From NCBI RefSeq assembly GCF_000830505.1, contig NZ_JXOK01000005.1, positions 1 through 54,310 of the forward strand: 54,310 bases of DNA, written 5' to 3'. Below the pieces are notes generated by a model. The model was not told where the DNA came from. It ran no database searches and saw nothing but the letters and a program-made list of their open reading frames with translations. This document shows positions 1-7,627 of this stretch, in pieces. Origin of the DNA: Vibrio mytili (GTDB taxonomy: Bacteria; Pseudomonadota; Gammaproteobacteria; Enterobacterales; Vibrionaceae). A program made the position numbers and the translations under genes. The stretch's first letter is position 1, and the number at the start of each line of letters is the position of its first letter.

Positions 1-6
1 TTTCTT

Positions 7-36
7 AAAAAAAGACGTCTTAGAGCGTCTTTTTTT
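7..36. terminator. Rho-independent, probably bidirectional terminator
   Basis: An 11-bp perfect stem (A7 then GACG, pairing with CGTC then T7) encloses an 8-nt loop at 18-25. The A-tract on one side and T-tract on the other make it a terminator on either strand. It probably ends transcription of the chromosomal gene flanking the element, or insulates int from it. No gene is visible at 37-332. Confidence 0.75.
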
Positions 37-110
37 ACGCCTCTAGATATTACAAATCAATAAGTTACGTCCAAAGATGTCTAGTGTTGCTCTACACCAT
101 ATATATTTTG

Positions 111-311
111 GGTGTAGGTTAGATAGTACGCAGATTTTTTCATCTATCTAACCACCTACACTTTGCATCTTATTTTACCCTAAAAGTCGCATTCATTTAC
201 GGTTGTTTTTCAATGTTTAAAAGTTACTTAAAGCATTGAAAATCATAATTATAAAACCGAAAAGTGTAGGTGGATTTTTTTGACGAGATTCGACCACTTA
301 ATCCACCTACA
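111..311. repeat. Inverted repeats with a CCACCTACA core upstream of int
   Basis: The motif TGTAGGT(GG) or its complement occurs four times. TGTAGGTTAGATAG (113-126) faces CTATCTAACC plus CTACA (144-160), and TGTAGGTGGAT (265-275) faces ATCCACCTACA (301-311) exactly. Repeats at this place in an ICE usually serve the integrase or excisionase as arm- or core-type binding sites. The second pair also encloses the int leader just before its ribosome-binding site, so a regulatory hairpin is possible. The exact att core cannot be fixed from one end. Confidence 0.5.
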
Positions 312-332
312 TTTTCGACTAAGGAGGTGCTC

Positions 333-1564
333 GTGGCGAACTTAAATAAGTTGACTGCAAAGCAAGTTCAAACTCTTAAAGCGGATAACAATAAGCAGGT
401 TCGATTTTCGGACGGCGGGGGATTATACCTTTGCATTAGACCATCAGGCTCACGATATTGGGAGTTTAGGTACACACGCCCAGTTTCAGGAAAGAACACC
501 TTTATGGGGATTGGGCCTTACCCAGACATAACTCTTGCTAAGGCGAGAGAAAAAGCTCAAGAAATGCGTCGGCTTCTGCTTGACGGAATTGACCCTCAGA
601 TAGATAAAATTGAGAAAAAGGCGCAAGTGAAACTGACACAATTGCAAACCTTGTGCCAAGTTGCCTTAGAATGCGAGATTTTAAATCTAGCCAACTGAAG
701 CAAAAAACACTGCACGATAACTGGCGTAAACTCGAGATTCATGCGTTCCCCAAGCTGGGAAATATACCCCTAAAGTCGATTAAAGCTCCAATGGTGATTG
801 AAGCTTTAAGAAGTCTAGAGAGCAAAGGTAAGCTCGAAACAGTAAAGCGAACGGCGCAATTGCTCAATGAGGTGATGAACTTTGCGGTAAACAGCGGTTA
901 TATCGAACATAACCCATTGAGTGGAATTCGTGATGTTTTTAAAAAGCCAATTGTTGAGCACATGAAGGCGCTTAGCCCTGACGAAATTTCCGATTTAATG
1001 AGAGCGCTTGGTCACGCGAATTTATATATAACAACACGCTGCCTTATCGAGTGGCAACTTCACACGATGACAAGGCCATCAGAGGCTGCGGGTGCTCGCT
1101 GGGATGAGATCGATTTCAATACCAACACATGGATAATCCCAAGTACTCGGATGAAAATGAAGCGCGAGCATCGAGTGCCGCTGACAACAGAGACCTTATC
1201 GATACTGGAAAACATAAGGCCGTTATCGTCAAACAGCCCATATATTTTTCCGTCCAATCGCAGTTTAAGCCGTCATATCGATTCTGAATCAATCAACAAA
1301 GCTCTGGGACGAATTGGCTTTAAAAATCGAACAACTGCGCACGGATTTCGTTCACTAGCAAGTACCACGTTGAATGAGTGGGGGGAAGATCCAGATTTAA
1401 TTGAAGTCGCTTTAGCACACGTCGGTCGAGATAGAATTCGAAATGCCTACAACCGGACAGACTACTTGGAACGTCGCCGAGAAATGATGCAGAAGTGGAG
1501 TTCTTATATTTCAGAGAATTCGGTGGGTTCGTTCTCGGTCTTAAACGTTATGCAAGTCAGATAA
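333..1564 (+). CDS. int: Tyrosine-recombinase integrase of the ICE (one frameshift)
   Basis: Site-specific recombinase that integrates and excises the element. The start is GTG at 333, behind a strong AAGGAGGT at 321-328. The N-terminal part has the DUF4102-like arm-binding fold (SDGGGLYLCIRPSGSRYW), followed by a core-binding region. The catalytic domain shows the box I Arg (MTRPSEAAGARW), HRVPL, the box II HGFRS (His, Arg), and AHVGRDRIRNAYNRTDY with the tyrosine. The frame breaks near 673: GAATG-CGAG should probably read GAATGGCGAG (ALEWRDFKSS). Restoring one G gives about 410 residues, normal for this family. Followed closely by the excisionase gene. The call as an SXT/R391-type integrase rests mainly on context. 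Confidence 0.85.
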
Positions 1565-1648
1565 GTGTGAAAATTGTTCATCTAAATGGTCTTCAGACAA
1601 AACTGTGCTTTGTAGACTATTAATGAGTCTAAATAAGGAGATGATTAT

Positions 1649-1840
1649 ATGACGGTACGAATTATAAGAATGCCTGAGCTGAGTGAGAAAACTGGCTGCG
1701 CTCGTAGTACGATCTACGCTTTTATCTCAAGAGGTGAATTTCCTAAACCGATCCCGCTAGGTATGAGAGCGGTGGGCTGGAAAGAGAGTGAAGTTGATGA
1801 GTGGATAGATAAACGGCAGTCTTTGCGAGATAGTCAATAA
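1649..1840 (+). CDS. xis: AlpA/MerR-like excisionase
   Basis: A 63-residue protein with an AlpA-type winged helix-turn-helix (PELSEKTGCARSTIYAFISRG, then PIPLG and GWKESEVDEWI). Small AlpA-fold proteins next to SXT-type integrases act as recombination directionality factors, bending DNA at the att sites to favour excision. It lies 84 bp after int on the same strand, has an AAGGAG ribosome site upstream (1636-1641), and is followed by a terminator, so int and xis may share a transcript. The fold is clear; the excisionase role rests on position. Confidence 0.8.
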   Translation: MTVRIIRMPELSEKTGCARSTIYAFISRGEFPKPIPLGMRAVGWKESEVDEWIDKRQSLRDSQ

Positions 1841-1883
1841 TCACGTGGTATCGCGTAAAATGAAATTTTTTGATGATAATTTT

Positions 1884-1918
1884 GACCCTATGGCTCTTTG
1901 CTCTAGGGTCATTTTTTT
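1884..1918 (+). terminator. Terminator after xis
   Basis: A stem of GACCCTA (1884-1890) and TAGGGTC (1904-1910) with a 13-nt loop, followed by ATTTTTTT. It separates the rightward int-xis unit from the convergent srpM-srpR operon. Confidence 0.8.
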
Positions 1919-1955
1919 CGCTGATAAGGTAGAGGATACAGGCCAAGTTTTACGA

Positions 1956-2234
1956 TTATTGAAGGCCCAGCCCTAGTTTTGATTTTAATGATTGTTTACG
2001 TGATTCTGCTTTGGGTTCTGGCGCTGTACTCATAGAAGTAACGTCACCATCCGGTGCAAGGCCATCCACCGGTACAGATGTCGTGGATAGATTGGCTTGG
2101 CTCATTTGAATTAAGCCAAAGGTGGCCAGCATCCGCAGGCGCTCAGCGCGTTCCCGTGGCGGCGTCTTTTCCAATTCTTTGAGCAGTTCAGGGTGGCTCC
2201 CTGGGGGAATGTTGACCACAACTCTCATAATCAT
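1956..2234 (-). CDS. srpR: Partition adaptor protein SrpR-like
   Basis: A 92-residue protein with a basic N-terminal part (VVVNIPPGSHPELLKELEKTPPRERAERLRMLATFGL) resembling the ParR/StbB-like DNA-binding partners of plasmid actin-like ATPases, and a charged, low-complexity tail. Its ATG overlaps the srpM stop (ATGA), so the two are translationally coupled. In SXT/R391 elements the SrpM-SrpR pair stabilises the excised, replicating ICE. Assigned from position and size as much as from sequence. Confidence 0.7.
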   Translation of the reverse strand: MIMRVVVNIPPGSHPELLKELEKTPPRERAERLRMLATFGLIQMSQANLSTTSVPVDGLAPDGDVTSMSTAPEPKAESRKQSLKSKLGLGLQ

Positions 2235-3205
2235 GCCCCATAAAACCAGAAGCCTCGGACGTTCGCCAAAACAGATTGTTCCGGCACGATGATCTTGCTT
2301 CGTGAAAAAATCTCCTTGGCCGCTTCCTTATAAGCCATGGCTCCACCTCCGGCGATCAATACCAAGTCCGCATTGATGCTTTCGTCACGCATGGATTGGC
2401 GCATGGCTGTAAGAGCAACAGGCGCTACCTTTTTCATGGCAGCATTCAGATAAGGTGAAATATCGACCTTTTCTCCAAATAGCAGCACCTGCAAGTCGCC
2501 GGTTCTCATGGCTTTCTCAAGTCGATCCATACCCACTTTGGCGCCATGATCTTCTGAAATCAGCTTATCAATGGTTTCCAGTAGCACGGACATTGCCTGA
2601 AGACTGGTTCCTGATGAGCTGTAGCGAATTTCTCCGGCTTCAAGGGCAACCCAGTCAACAGAAAAGAAGCCGGGATCGATGACGACGACACGACCTTCTT
2701 CAATTAAGCCCAAATCACCACCTGTTTGAACCAGATCCATATAGGCACCGGCAGGCTGCGGCAGCACTTTGACGTCATGAACGGTGATGCTGCGCTTAGG
2801 CGTCACTTGATGGACACCTTTTAAACGCTGCACAAGATCAGACTTACGTTGTGGTTCATGAAACTGGGAAACCGGTAATCCAGTGACAACCAAATCGATG
2901 GACTCAGTTTCAGCCATTAACAAGGCGGCATGAAAAAGCGCCTTATAGGTTTTTGTGGTCGGATATTCCGGGTGAAGCTCTCGTTCCCAGCCTTGAAGGC
3001 GTCCAGCAGGAACACCAGCGGCCCAACGCTCATTATCGACTGACACATACAAACAAGTTTCATCATCGCCTCCACCGATACGCTCTGGCATACGATCCGC
3101 AGGACCGGCACCCGCAGGCAGAATAATGGTTTTCGGTTCACTGCCTGATTGGCCAATTGCCAGCTTCAGGTTCGAGTAACCGATATCTACACCTAGTACA
3201 AACAT
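2231..3205 (-). CDS. srpM: Actin-like partition ATPase SrpM (ParM/StbA family)
   Basis: A 324-residue actin-fold ATPase. The phosphate-1 motif VLGVDIGYSNLKLAIG is at the N terminus, a second phosphate region (GRVVVIDPGFFSVDW) sits mid-protein, and an adenosine motif (LVLIAGGGAMAYKEA) lies near the C terminus. The start is ATG at 3205, with AGGAG about 7 nt upstream; a longer reading to 3226 lacks a ribosome site. ParM-type proteins polymerise to push apart DNA copies bound by their adaptor. In SXT/R391 ICEs this gene supports inheritance of the excised circle. Transcribed leftward with srpR from the repeat-rich region at 3206-3669. Confidence 0.85.
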   Translation of the reverse strand: MFVLGVDIGYSNLKLAIGQSGSEPKTIILPAGAGPADRMPERIGGGDDETCLYVSVDNERWAAGVPAGRLQGWERELHPEYPTTKTYKALFHAALLMAETESIDLVVTGLPVSQFHEPQRKSDLVQRLKGVHQVTPKRSITVHDVKVLPQPAGAYMDLVQTGGDLGLIEEGRVVVIDPGFFSVDWVALEAGEIRYSSSGTSLQAMSVLLETIDKLISEDHGAKVGMDRLEKAMRTGDLQVLLFGEKVDISPYLNAAMKKVAPVALTAMRQSMRDESINADLVLIAGGGAMAYKEAAKEIFSRSKIIVPEQSVLANVRGFWFYGA

Positions 3206-3485
3206 ACTTATCTCCTGTGCACTCAAAGTGCTCTAACGGTTTTCAATCAACCGCACTGGCCATGCTTGGGCATTTCCAAGTGCTCTGGCGGTTCACTCAA
3301 ATGTCATTATCAGGATTTGGTGCACTGGCGGTGGGCAGAAAGGTGACAAATCCTTTCATCTATCTGCCTATTGCATTTTCGAAAAAGTATGAGAATAGGC
3401 TCTGTTTGGCGGCGGATGAATGAGCCAAAAAAATCGAGACGCCAAACGTCGTTTGCATTCTGGCCTGAACTCGCCAAACGGTTTG
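3206..3485. repeat. Repeat cluster upstream of srpM, candidate centromere (srpC-like)
   Basis: Variants of AGTGCTCTGGCGGTT lie near 3226-3242, 3278-3294 and 3318-3330, with a reverse copy (AACCGCACTGGC) near 3248. A second motif, CGCCAAACG in either orientation, occurs near 3408, 3440 and 3472 and continues into the mobI leader. Clustered repeats directly upstream of a ParM-type operon usually form the parC-like site bound by the adaptor, which also autoregulates the operon. No gene is seen here; the boundary with the oriT region is not defined. Confidence 0.5.
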
Positions 3486-3663
3486 TATCTTCATGACGAT
3501 ACGTCTTTTTAGGCGTTTTTAAGTGAAATCGGGCTGTATCCCTTGTCAGATATGGGATTGCGCGAGTCGATTTATATCGAGACGCCAAACAGTGATTGCT
3601 ACGGCAGTTTTACGTTTGGCGTTTCGATCCAAAAGCCAAACGGATAGTGGTTTTGGCTTTTGG
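3433..3663. other. Candidate oriT / mobI regulatory region with inverted repeats
   Basis: ATCGAGACGCCAAAC is repeated exactly at 3433-3447 and 3576-3590. TCGAGACGCCAAAC (3577-3590) faces GTTTGGCGTTTCGA (3614-3627), and a perfect 12-bp inverted repeat, CCAAAAGCCAAA / TTTGGCTTTTGG, lies at 3629-3640 and 3652-3663, six bases before mobI. In SXT/R391 elements the transfer origin lies in the intergenic region just 5' of mobI, which fits this position. The nick site cannot be located from sequence alone. Confidence 0.6.
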
Positions 3664-3669
3664 GGTTAA

Positions 3670-4113
3670 TTGGATGGGGAAATTGGTTTGGTAGAAATCG
3701 TCAATGAACAATGGAAAGCAGAGGTATCAGATTTACTTCAGCAAGAAACAGACAGGCTAAAAGCGCTGGCACGAGCTGAAGTTGATGACTTTTGGGTTAC
3801 CCATTACAAGGTTCGCGAAAATGCGCCCTTTAAAGATTGGGGGCTGCTTGGTGTCCGTATCAGAGACTTTAAGTATGGCTTTGGCATCGAGTGGTACATC
3901 AACAGTTTTCACGGTCAACGAGGCAAACGCGTGGTATTTAGCAAGGGGCTGCGTATCTCAAAGACGAAGCTGAGATACGCATTTTTGGACTGCCAAGGTT
4001 TGGCCAAAGAATGGGAGTTAGCGCTGGCCATGGAGAAAGAAGAATTCTTCAGTGATATTCGACGCCAAGTTGATAAGCTCAACATGCTGCGTCGCAGAGT
4101 GAATGCCTATTGA
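3670..4113 (+). CDS. mobI: Mobilisation auxiliary protein MobI
   Basis: A 147-residue protein whose sequence (MDGEIGLVEIVNEQW, then WGLLGVRIRDFKYGFGIEWYINSFHG) and location match MobI of SXT/R391 ICEs. MobI is needed to start transfer, acting with the relaxase TraI at oriT, which lies immediately upstream. The start shown is TTG at 3670; a GTG or TTG slightly downstream is also possible because no strong ribosome site is visible. The C-terminal part is a charged, probably helical segment (EEFFSDIRRQVDKLNMLRRRV). It converges on rumB with a 10-bp gap. Confidence 0.8.
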   Translation: MDGEIGLVEIVNEQWKAEVSDLLQQETDRLKALARAEVDDFWVTHYKVRENAPFKDWGLLGVRIRDFKYGFGIEWYINSFHGQRGKRVVFSKGLRISKTKLRYAFLDCQGLAKEWELALAMEKEEFFSDIRRQVDKLNMLRRRVNAY

Positions 4114-4123
4114 GTTAACTGCG

Positions 4124-5392
4124 CTACTTCACTCGCGGCAACTGGTCCCAGCGTGTTGTGTAGGCGGGAGACAAATGCTCTCGCTTCATCGACCAATCTT
4201 TCTTCGTACCTTGTCCAGCAAAGAAAACCTTTCCGGCACCACTTTGGTTAATGGTGTCCAATACAGACATTAACTGTTGGCTATTAGAGCGGGTCGATAC
4301 GTCATCGAATAGTCCTGGTTGAAACATGCCAGGATCGTAAAAGTCAGACAGCATGACGCCCGCTTTGGCATAACGAAAACCATCCTTCCAAATCCGCTTG
4401 AGTAAGTGATTGGCCAGCTCGATAAAATCACGCGTATCGCAACTGGGGATCAACAACTCGCCCGATGCGGAATTGCTGTACTGCGGCTCGTTGTCCTTAA
4501 AGGGGCTGGTTCGTATGAACACGGTCATCACTTTGGCTTGCTGCTGTTCTTTGCGAAGCTTCTCAGTGGCGCGGGTTGCGTATTCGCATATGGCTTCACG
4601 TAACAATTCAAAGTGCGTCACTTTTACGCCAAATGAACGGCTACAGACGATTTGCTTCTTAGTTGGCGGGATCTCTTCAAGTTCAATGCACGACTCACCA
4701 TTGAGCTCTCTGACGGTTCTCTCTAAAACCACTGAAAACTGGTCTCTGATAGCTCTAGGAGAGGCATTGGCGAGGTCTAAGGCTGTGGTGATACCCAACG
4801 CATTTAAACGCTTAGAAAGCCGTCTACCAACGCCCCAAACATCATCAACCGGGACTAATGCGAGCAATCGACGTTGCCGATCTGGATTGGTCAGGTCTAC
4901 AACCCCCTGAGTGGCCGGATATTTTTTTGCGGCATGGTTAGCCAGCTTGGCGAGTGTTTTAGTCGGTGCAATGCCTACACAGACGGTGATCCCAATCCAG
5001 TGACCTATCCGCTCTCGCACTTGTTGTCCGAACTCGACAAGGGATATGGCAGACTCAATACCGGTTAAGTCCAAAAAAGCTTCGTCAATGGAGTAAACCT
5101 CTACTCGTGGTGCCATCTCTTCCAAAGTGCGCATCACTCGACTGCTCAAATCTGCGTACAGCGCGTAATTGGACGAGAATGCCAAAATGCCATGGCGCTG
5201 CATTTCAGATTTGATCTGAAAGACGGGTACGCCCATTTTAATACCGAGTAACTTAGCTTCACGCGAGCGTGCAACCACGCAGCCGTCATTATTAGACAGC
5301 ACCACAACCGGCGTATCTTTTAAATCAGGACGAAACAGCTTCTCACAACTGGCGTAAAAATTGTTGCAGTCCACCAAGGCAAATACAGGCAT
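4124..5392 (-). CDS. rumB: DNA polymerase V catalytic subunit RumB (UmuC family)
   Basis: A 422-residue Y-family translesion polymerase. The catalytic motifs are FALVDCNNFYASCEKLFRPDL at the N terminus and VEVYSIDEAFLDL (SIDE) near residue 100, followed by the helix-hairpin-helix region (VPVDDVWGVGRRLSKRLNALGI) and a little-finger domain. The start is the ATG at 5392 (MPVFALVD); the longer open frame to 5488 only reads back into rumA. With RumA it makes an error-prone polymerase active after DNA damage. In the original SXT the gene is interrupted by a resistance region; here it is intact, as in R391. Confidence 0.92.
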   Translation of the reverse strand: MPVFALVDCNNFYASCEKLFRPDLKDTPVVVLSNNDGCVVARSREAKLLGIKMGVPVFQIKSEMQRHGILAFSSNYALYADLSSRVMRTLEEMAPRVEVYSIDEAFLDLTGIESAISLVEFGQQVRERIGHWIGITVCVGIAPTKTLAKLANHAAKKYPATQGVVDLTNPDRQRRLLALVPVDDVWGVGRRLSKRLNALGITTALDLANASPRAIRDQFSVVLERTVRELNGESCIELEEIPPTKKQIVCSRSFGVKVTHFELLREAICEYATRATEKLRKEQQQAKVMTVFIRTSPFKDNEPQYSNSASGELLIPSCDTRDFIELANHLLKRIWKDGFRYAKAGVMLSDFYDPGMFQPGLFDDVSTRSNSQQLMSVLDTINQSGAGKVFFAGQGTKKDWSMKREHLSPAYTTRWDQLPRVK

Positions 5393-5399
5393 GGGATAG

Positions 5400-5849
5400 T
5401 CACGACCTGCGGCGCATGTTTCGCACCACATTGGTGACCACACCAAATATCTCCAACTCTGTCCCTTCAGGAATATGGATGGGCTCATACGCTTGGTTTC
5501 TTGGGATCAGCTTGACGCACGGCCTTAGTTGAAGCTCCTTTACCGTGAGTTCACCATGGATACCCGCGATGACAATGTCACCGTGTTCGGCTTGGACAGA
5601 GCGATCAACCACCAAAATATCATCTGGGTGAATCCCGGCATCAATCATTGAATCACCTTCAACACGCACAAAGAAGGTTGCAGCCGGTCGCTTGATGCAC
5701 AGCTCGTTGAGGTCGAGCGTTTGCTCAACATAATCCTGCGCTGGGGAGGGAAAACCAGCAGAAACACGTTCCATAAACAATGGAATACGAAGGCGCTTGG
5801 CTTTGATGAAGGCAAGCGCGCCGCTACGGCCTATCAGCGAGACACTCAT
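5400..5849 (-). CDS. rumA: Polymerase V accessory protein RumA (UmuD family, self-cleaving)
   Basis: A 149-residue S24/LexA-like protein. The self-cleavage site is the Ala-Gly in RVSAGFPSPAQDYVE near residue 30, with the catalytic Ser in VEGDSMIDAG and Lys in GELTVKEL. RecA filaments trigger its cleavage, and the product joins RumB to form the mutagenic polymerase. It lies 7 bp ahead of rumB on the same strand, and a LexA box just upstream puts the operon in the SOS regulon. Confidence 0.92.
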   Translation of the reverse strand: MSVSLIGRSGALAFIKAKRLRIPLFMERVSAGFPSPAQDYVEQTLDLNELCIKRPAATFFVRVEGDSMIDAGIHPDDILVVDRSVQAEHGDIVIAGIHGELTVKELQLRPCVKLIPRNQAYEPIHIPEGTELEIFGVVTNVVRNMRRRS

Positions 5850-5877
5850 GACGAACCTCGAAAAATCACAATTTACA

Positions 5878-5893
5878 CTGTTTGTTTATACAG
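5878..5893 (-). promoter_or_regulatory. LexA (SOS) box of rumAB
   Basis: CTGTTTGTTTATACAG fits CTGT-N8-ACAG and ends about 29 bp before the rumA start, as expected for an SOS operator overlapping the promoter. Confidence 0.85.
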
Positions 5894-6487
5894 TATCTAA
5901 TGCTATGCTGATTTCCACAAGTAAAATTGTAGGTAAAACTGTAGTTGTTCGAGTAAGACGTTGTGTCGTGGGTGAATTCTTTTTTGTGTTGAAAAGCTTG
6001 ATGTGGGTTTGCTCGCCCTCGTCAAAGCCTGCAAGGCTTGGACAATACTGCTTCTGCCTACTGCTCTTGTTTCTGTTACTGATCCTGTTACTGCTACTGG
6101 TTAACGCATGGGTCGAGTAACCGTCAGACAAGGCTTGTTGAACCCTTTACAAAGGGTTTTAAAACAGTTAGTAAAATTCTGCTTCGTATTGAATTTACAG
6201 GCTTAAAGCGAAGTCAGGAGCACCATTAAAATGCTCAGTAGAACTCGGTTCAAGCCTTTTGCAACCGTTTGAAAAGGGGTTGGCTAAGCCATACGTAAAG
6301 GGTATCGGTAAGGGTTACCTAAACGGTTTAGCTAAGACTTTCTGAAAGGCTTAGTCAAAGCCTTCATACATGGGTTCACCCAGTAGAAAGATTAAAAAAA
6401 CGCTGAGGTATCCAAGGTGCATTTAGAAAAACCTGTGGCACAGTGAAATAACCCAAAGCGAACAATAGAAGTGAAGAGGAACCATCA
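5894..6487. other. Gene-free interval with short palindromes
   Basis: I see no convincing gene on either strand in these roughly 590 bp. The part from 6141 is dense in short inverted repeats: AACCCTTT/AAAGGGTT at 6141-6158, GGCTAAGCC near 6283, AAACGGTTT near 6325, and GCTAAGACTTTCTGAAAGGCTTAG near 6332. AAGAGG lies near 6474, shortly before the exonuclease gene. It may hold the promoter of that gene and a structured leader or a small RNA; nothing more can be claimed. Confidence 0.4.
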
Positions 6488-7393
6488 ATGACAAGAGCCC
6501 CTGCGCCATTTCCGCTAGAGCGCCTCGCGGATATCCCAGAAAGACCAGAAGATTTTAGATTGCTGGAGCGTATTCCATTAACGCGTGAGCCGCGGTCCTG
6601 GCCACTTGAACTTTCTCCTGTGGTCGGTGATGAACAGCCAATGGTGCTGCTCGATACAGAGACAACCGGACTGTCTGCCGATGACGAGTCCATTATTGAG
6701 CTTGGTATGGTTAAGGTGCTTTACAGCCCATCAGCTAAGCGGATTGTGTCGATTGTTGATGTGATCAGCTTGTATGAAGATCCCGGCAAGCCAATCCCCG
6801 AGCTGATTACCGACTTAACCGGTATCACCGATGATATGGTGCAAGGCCAGCACATTGATGATTCACTGGTAGCGAGTTGGTTATCCGATGATCCGTTGGT
6901 GGTTGCACACAATGCACAGTTTGATCGTCCTTTCTTTGAAAAGCGGTTTGCTGCATTAGGCCATCTAGCTTGGGCCTGTTCAGCCAGTGGCATAGATTGG
7001 AAGGCTCTGGGTTTTGAAAGTCGAAAACTTGAGTACCTGCTGCTTCGATTAGGTTGGTTCTATGAAGGACACCGAGCTGCAACCGATTGTTTGGCGATGG
7101 CCTGGTTGTTCTATTTGTTGCCCGAGTCTGTTGCAAACTTGTTGTCTGAAGCAGACAGGCGAACTGTGTTAGTTCGTGCGTTTGGTGCGCCGTTTGACGT
7201 AAAGGACTATTTAAAAGAGCGTGGTTACCGCTGGCATGACGGTGTTAAAGGTGCCAACAAACATTGGTGGCGCGAAATCAGCGAAGACGAGTTGCCGCAG
7301 GAACAAACTTACCTGGATGATTTGTATCATCGTGGCTCAGAACATGCCCACTATGACTACAAAGATGCCCGCAATAGATTTAAAGCTTTGTAG
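6488..7393 (+). CDS. DEDDh 3'-5' exonuclease (DNA polymerase III epsilon-like)
   Basis: A 301-residue protein with a DnaQ-type exonuclease domain. Exo I is VLLDTETTGLSADDESIIELG (residues ~56-76), exo II is VVAHNAQFDRPFF (~138-150), and exo IIIh is HRAATDCLAMAWL (~196-208), so the four acidic residues and the His are present. The C-terminal ~75 residues (DVKDYLKERGYRWHDG, KHWWREISEDEL) form a small extra domain seen in exonuclease-like ICE proteins. A conserved SXT/R391 backbone gene at this position; its role in the element is unknown, perhaps DNA processing after damage or transfer. Confidence 0.85.
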   Translation: MTRAPAPFPLERLADIPERPEDFRLLERIPLTREPRSWPLELSPVVGDEQPMVLLDTETTGLSADDESIIELGMVKVLYSPSAKRIVSIVDVISLYEDPGKPIPELITDLTGITDDMVQGQHIDDSLVASWLSDDPLVVAHNAQFDRPFFEKRFAALGHLAWACSASGIDWKALGFESRKLEYLLLRLGWFYEGHRAATDCLAMAWLFYLLPESVANLLSEADRRTVLVRAFGAPFDVKDYLKERGYRWHDGVKGANKHWWREISEDELPQEQTYLDDLYHRGSEHAHYDYKDARNRFKAL

Positions 7394-7521
7394 CTCTCTA
7401 CAAGGTAAGCCTTGCATATTTGAAAACCTCTGGAAAATGGAAAGTGAACTCATGGTTTAACCAATAAGAGGAATCTTTCCATGTACCAAGACACCTACAT
7501 TGAACATTATGCTTGCGCAAT

Positions 7522-7541
7522 CTCGCCCTTTAAAGGGCGAG
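7522..7541. repeat. Left-end hairpin of the tnpB element
   Basis: CTCGCCCTTTAAAGGGCGAG is a perfect palindrome 11 bp inside the left end, in the position of the subterminal hairpin that a Y1 transposase recognises in IS200/IS605 elements. Confidence 0.7.
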
Positions 7542-7604
7542 TCAAGCAAGAGGTAACTAGCTGCAAGGCAGCAACTTGCAAACGTCAAGAAGTATGATAA
7601 AATA

Positions 7605-7620
7605 CTGTATATCCATACAG
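7605..7620 (+). promoter_or_regulatory. Near-consensus LexA (SOS) box before tnpB
   Basis: CTGTATATCCATACAG fits CTGT-N8-ACAG, and the flanks extend it to TACTGTATATCCATACAG, close to the enterobacterial consensus. It ends 7 bp before the tnpB ATG at 7628, so bound LexA would block transcription or early elongation. This suggests that tnpB is induced by DNA damage. Confidence 0.65.
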
Positions 7621-7627
7621 GTCATTG

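Noticed and set aside
653..1564. A second, shorter integrase gene
   Set aside because: It is the C-terminal half of the integrase that starts at 333; one restored base joins them and the halves do not duplicate each other.
5393..5488. N-terminal extension of RumB
   Set aside because: The extra residues come from reading rumA sequence out of frame; UmuC proteins begin at MPVFALVD.
6376..6693. Serine-rich leftward ORF over the exonuclease start
   Set aside because: Low-complexity shadow of the real rightward gene, with no ribosome site.
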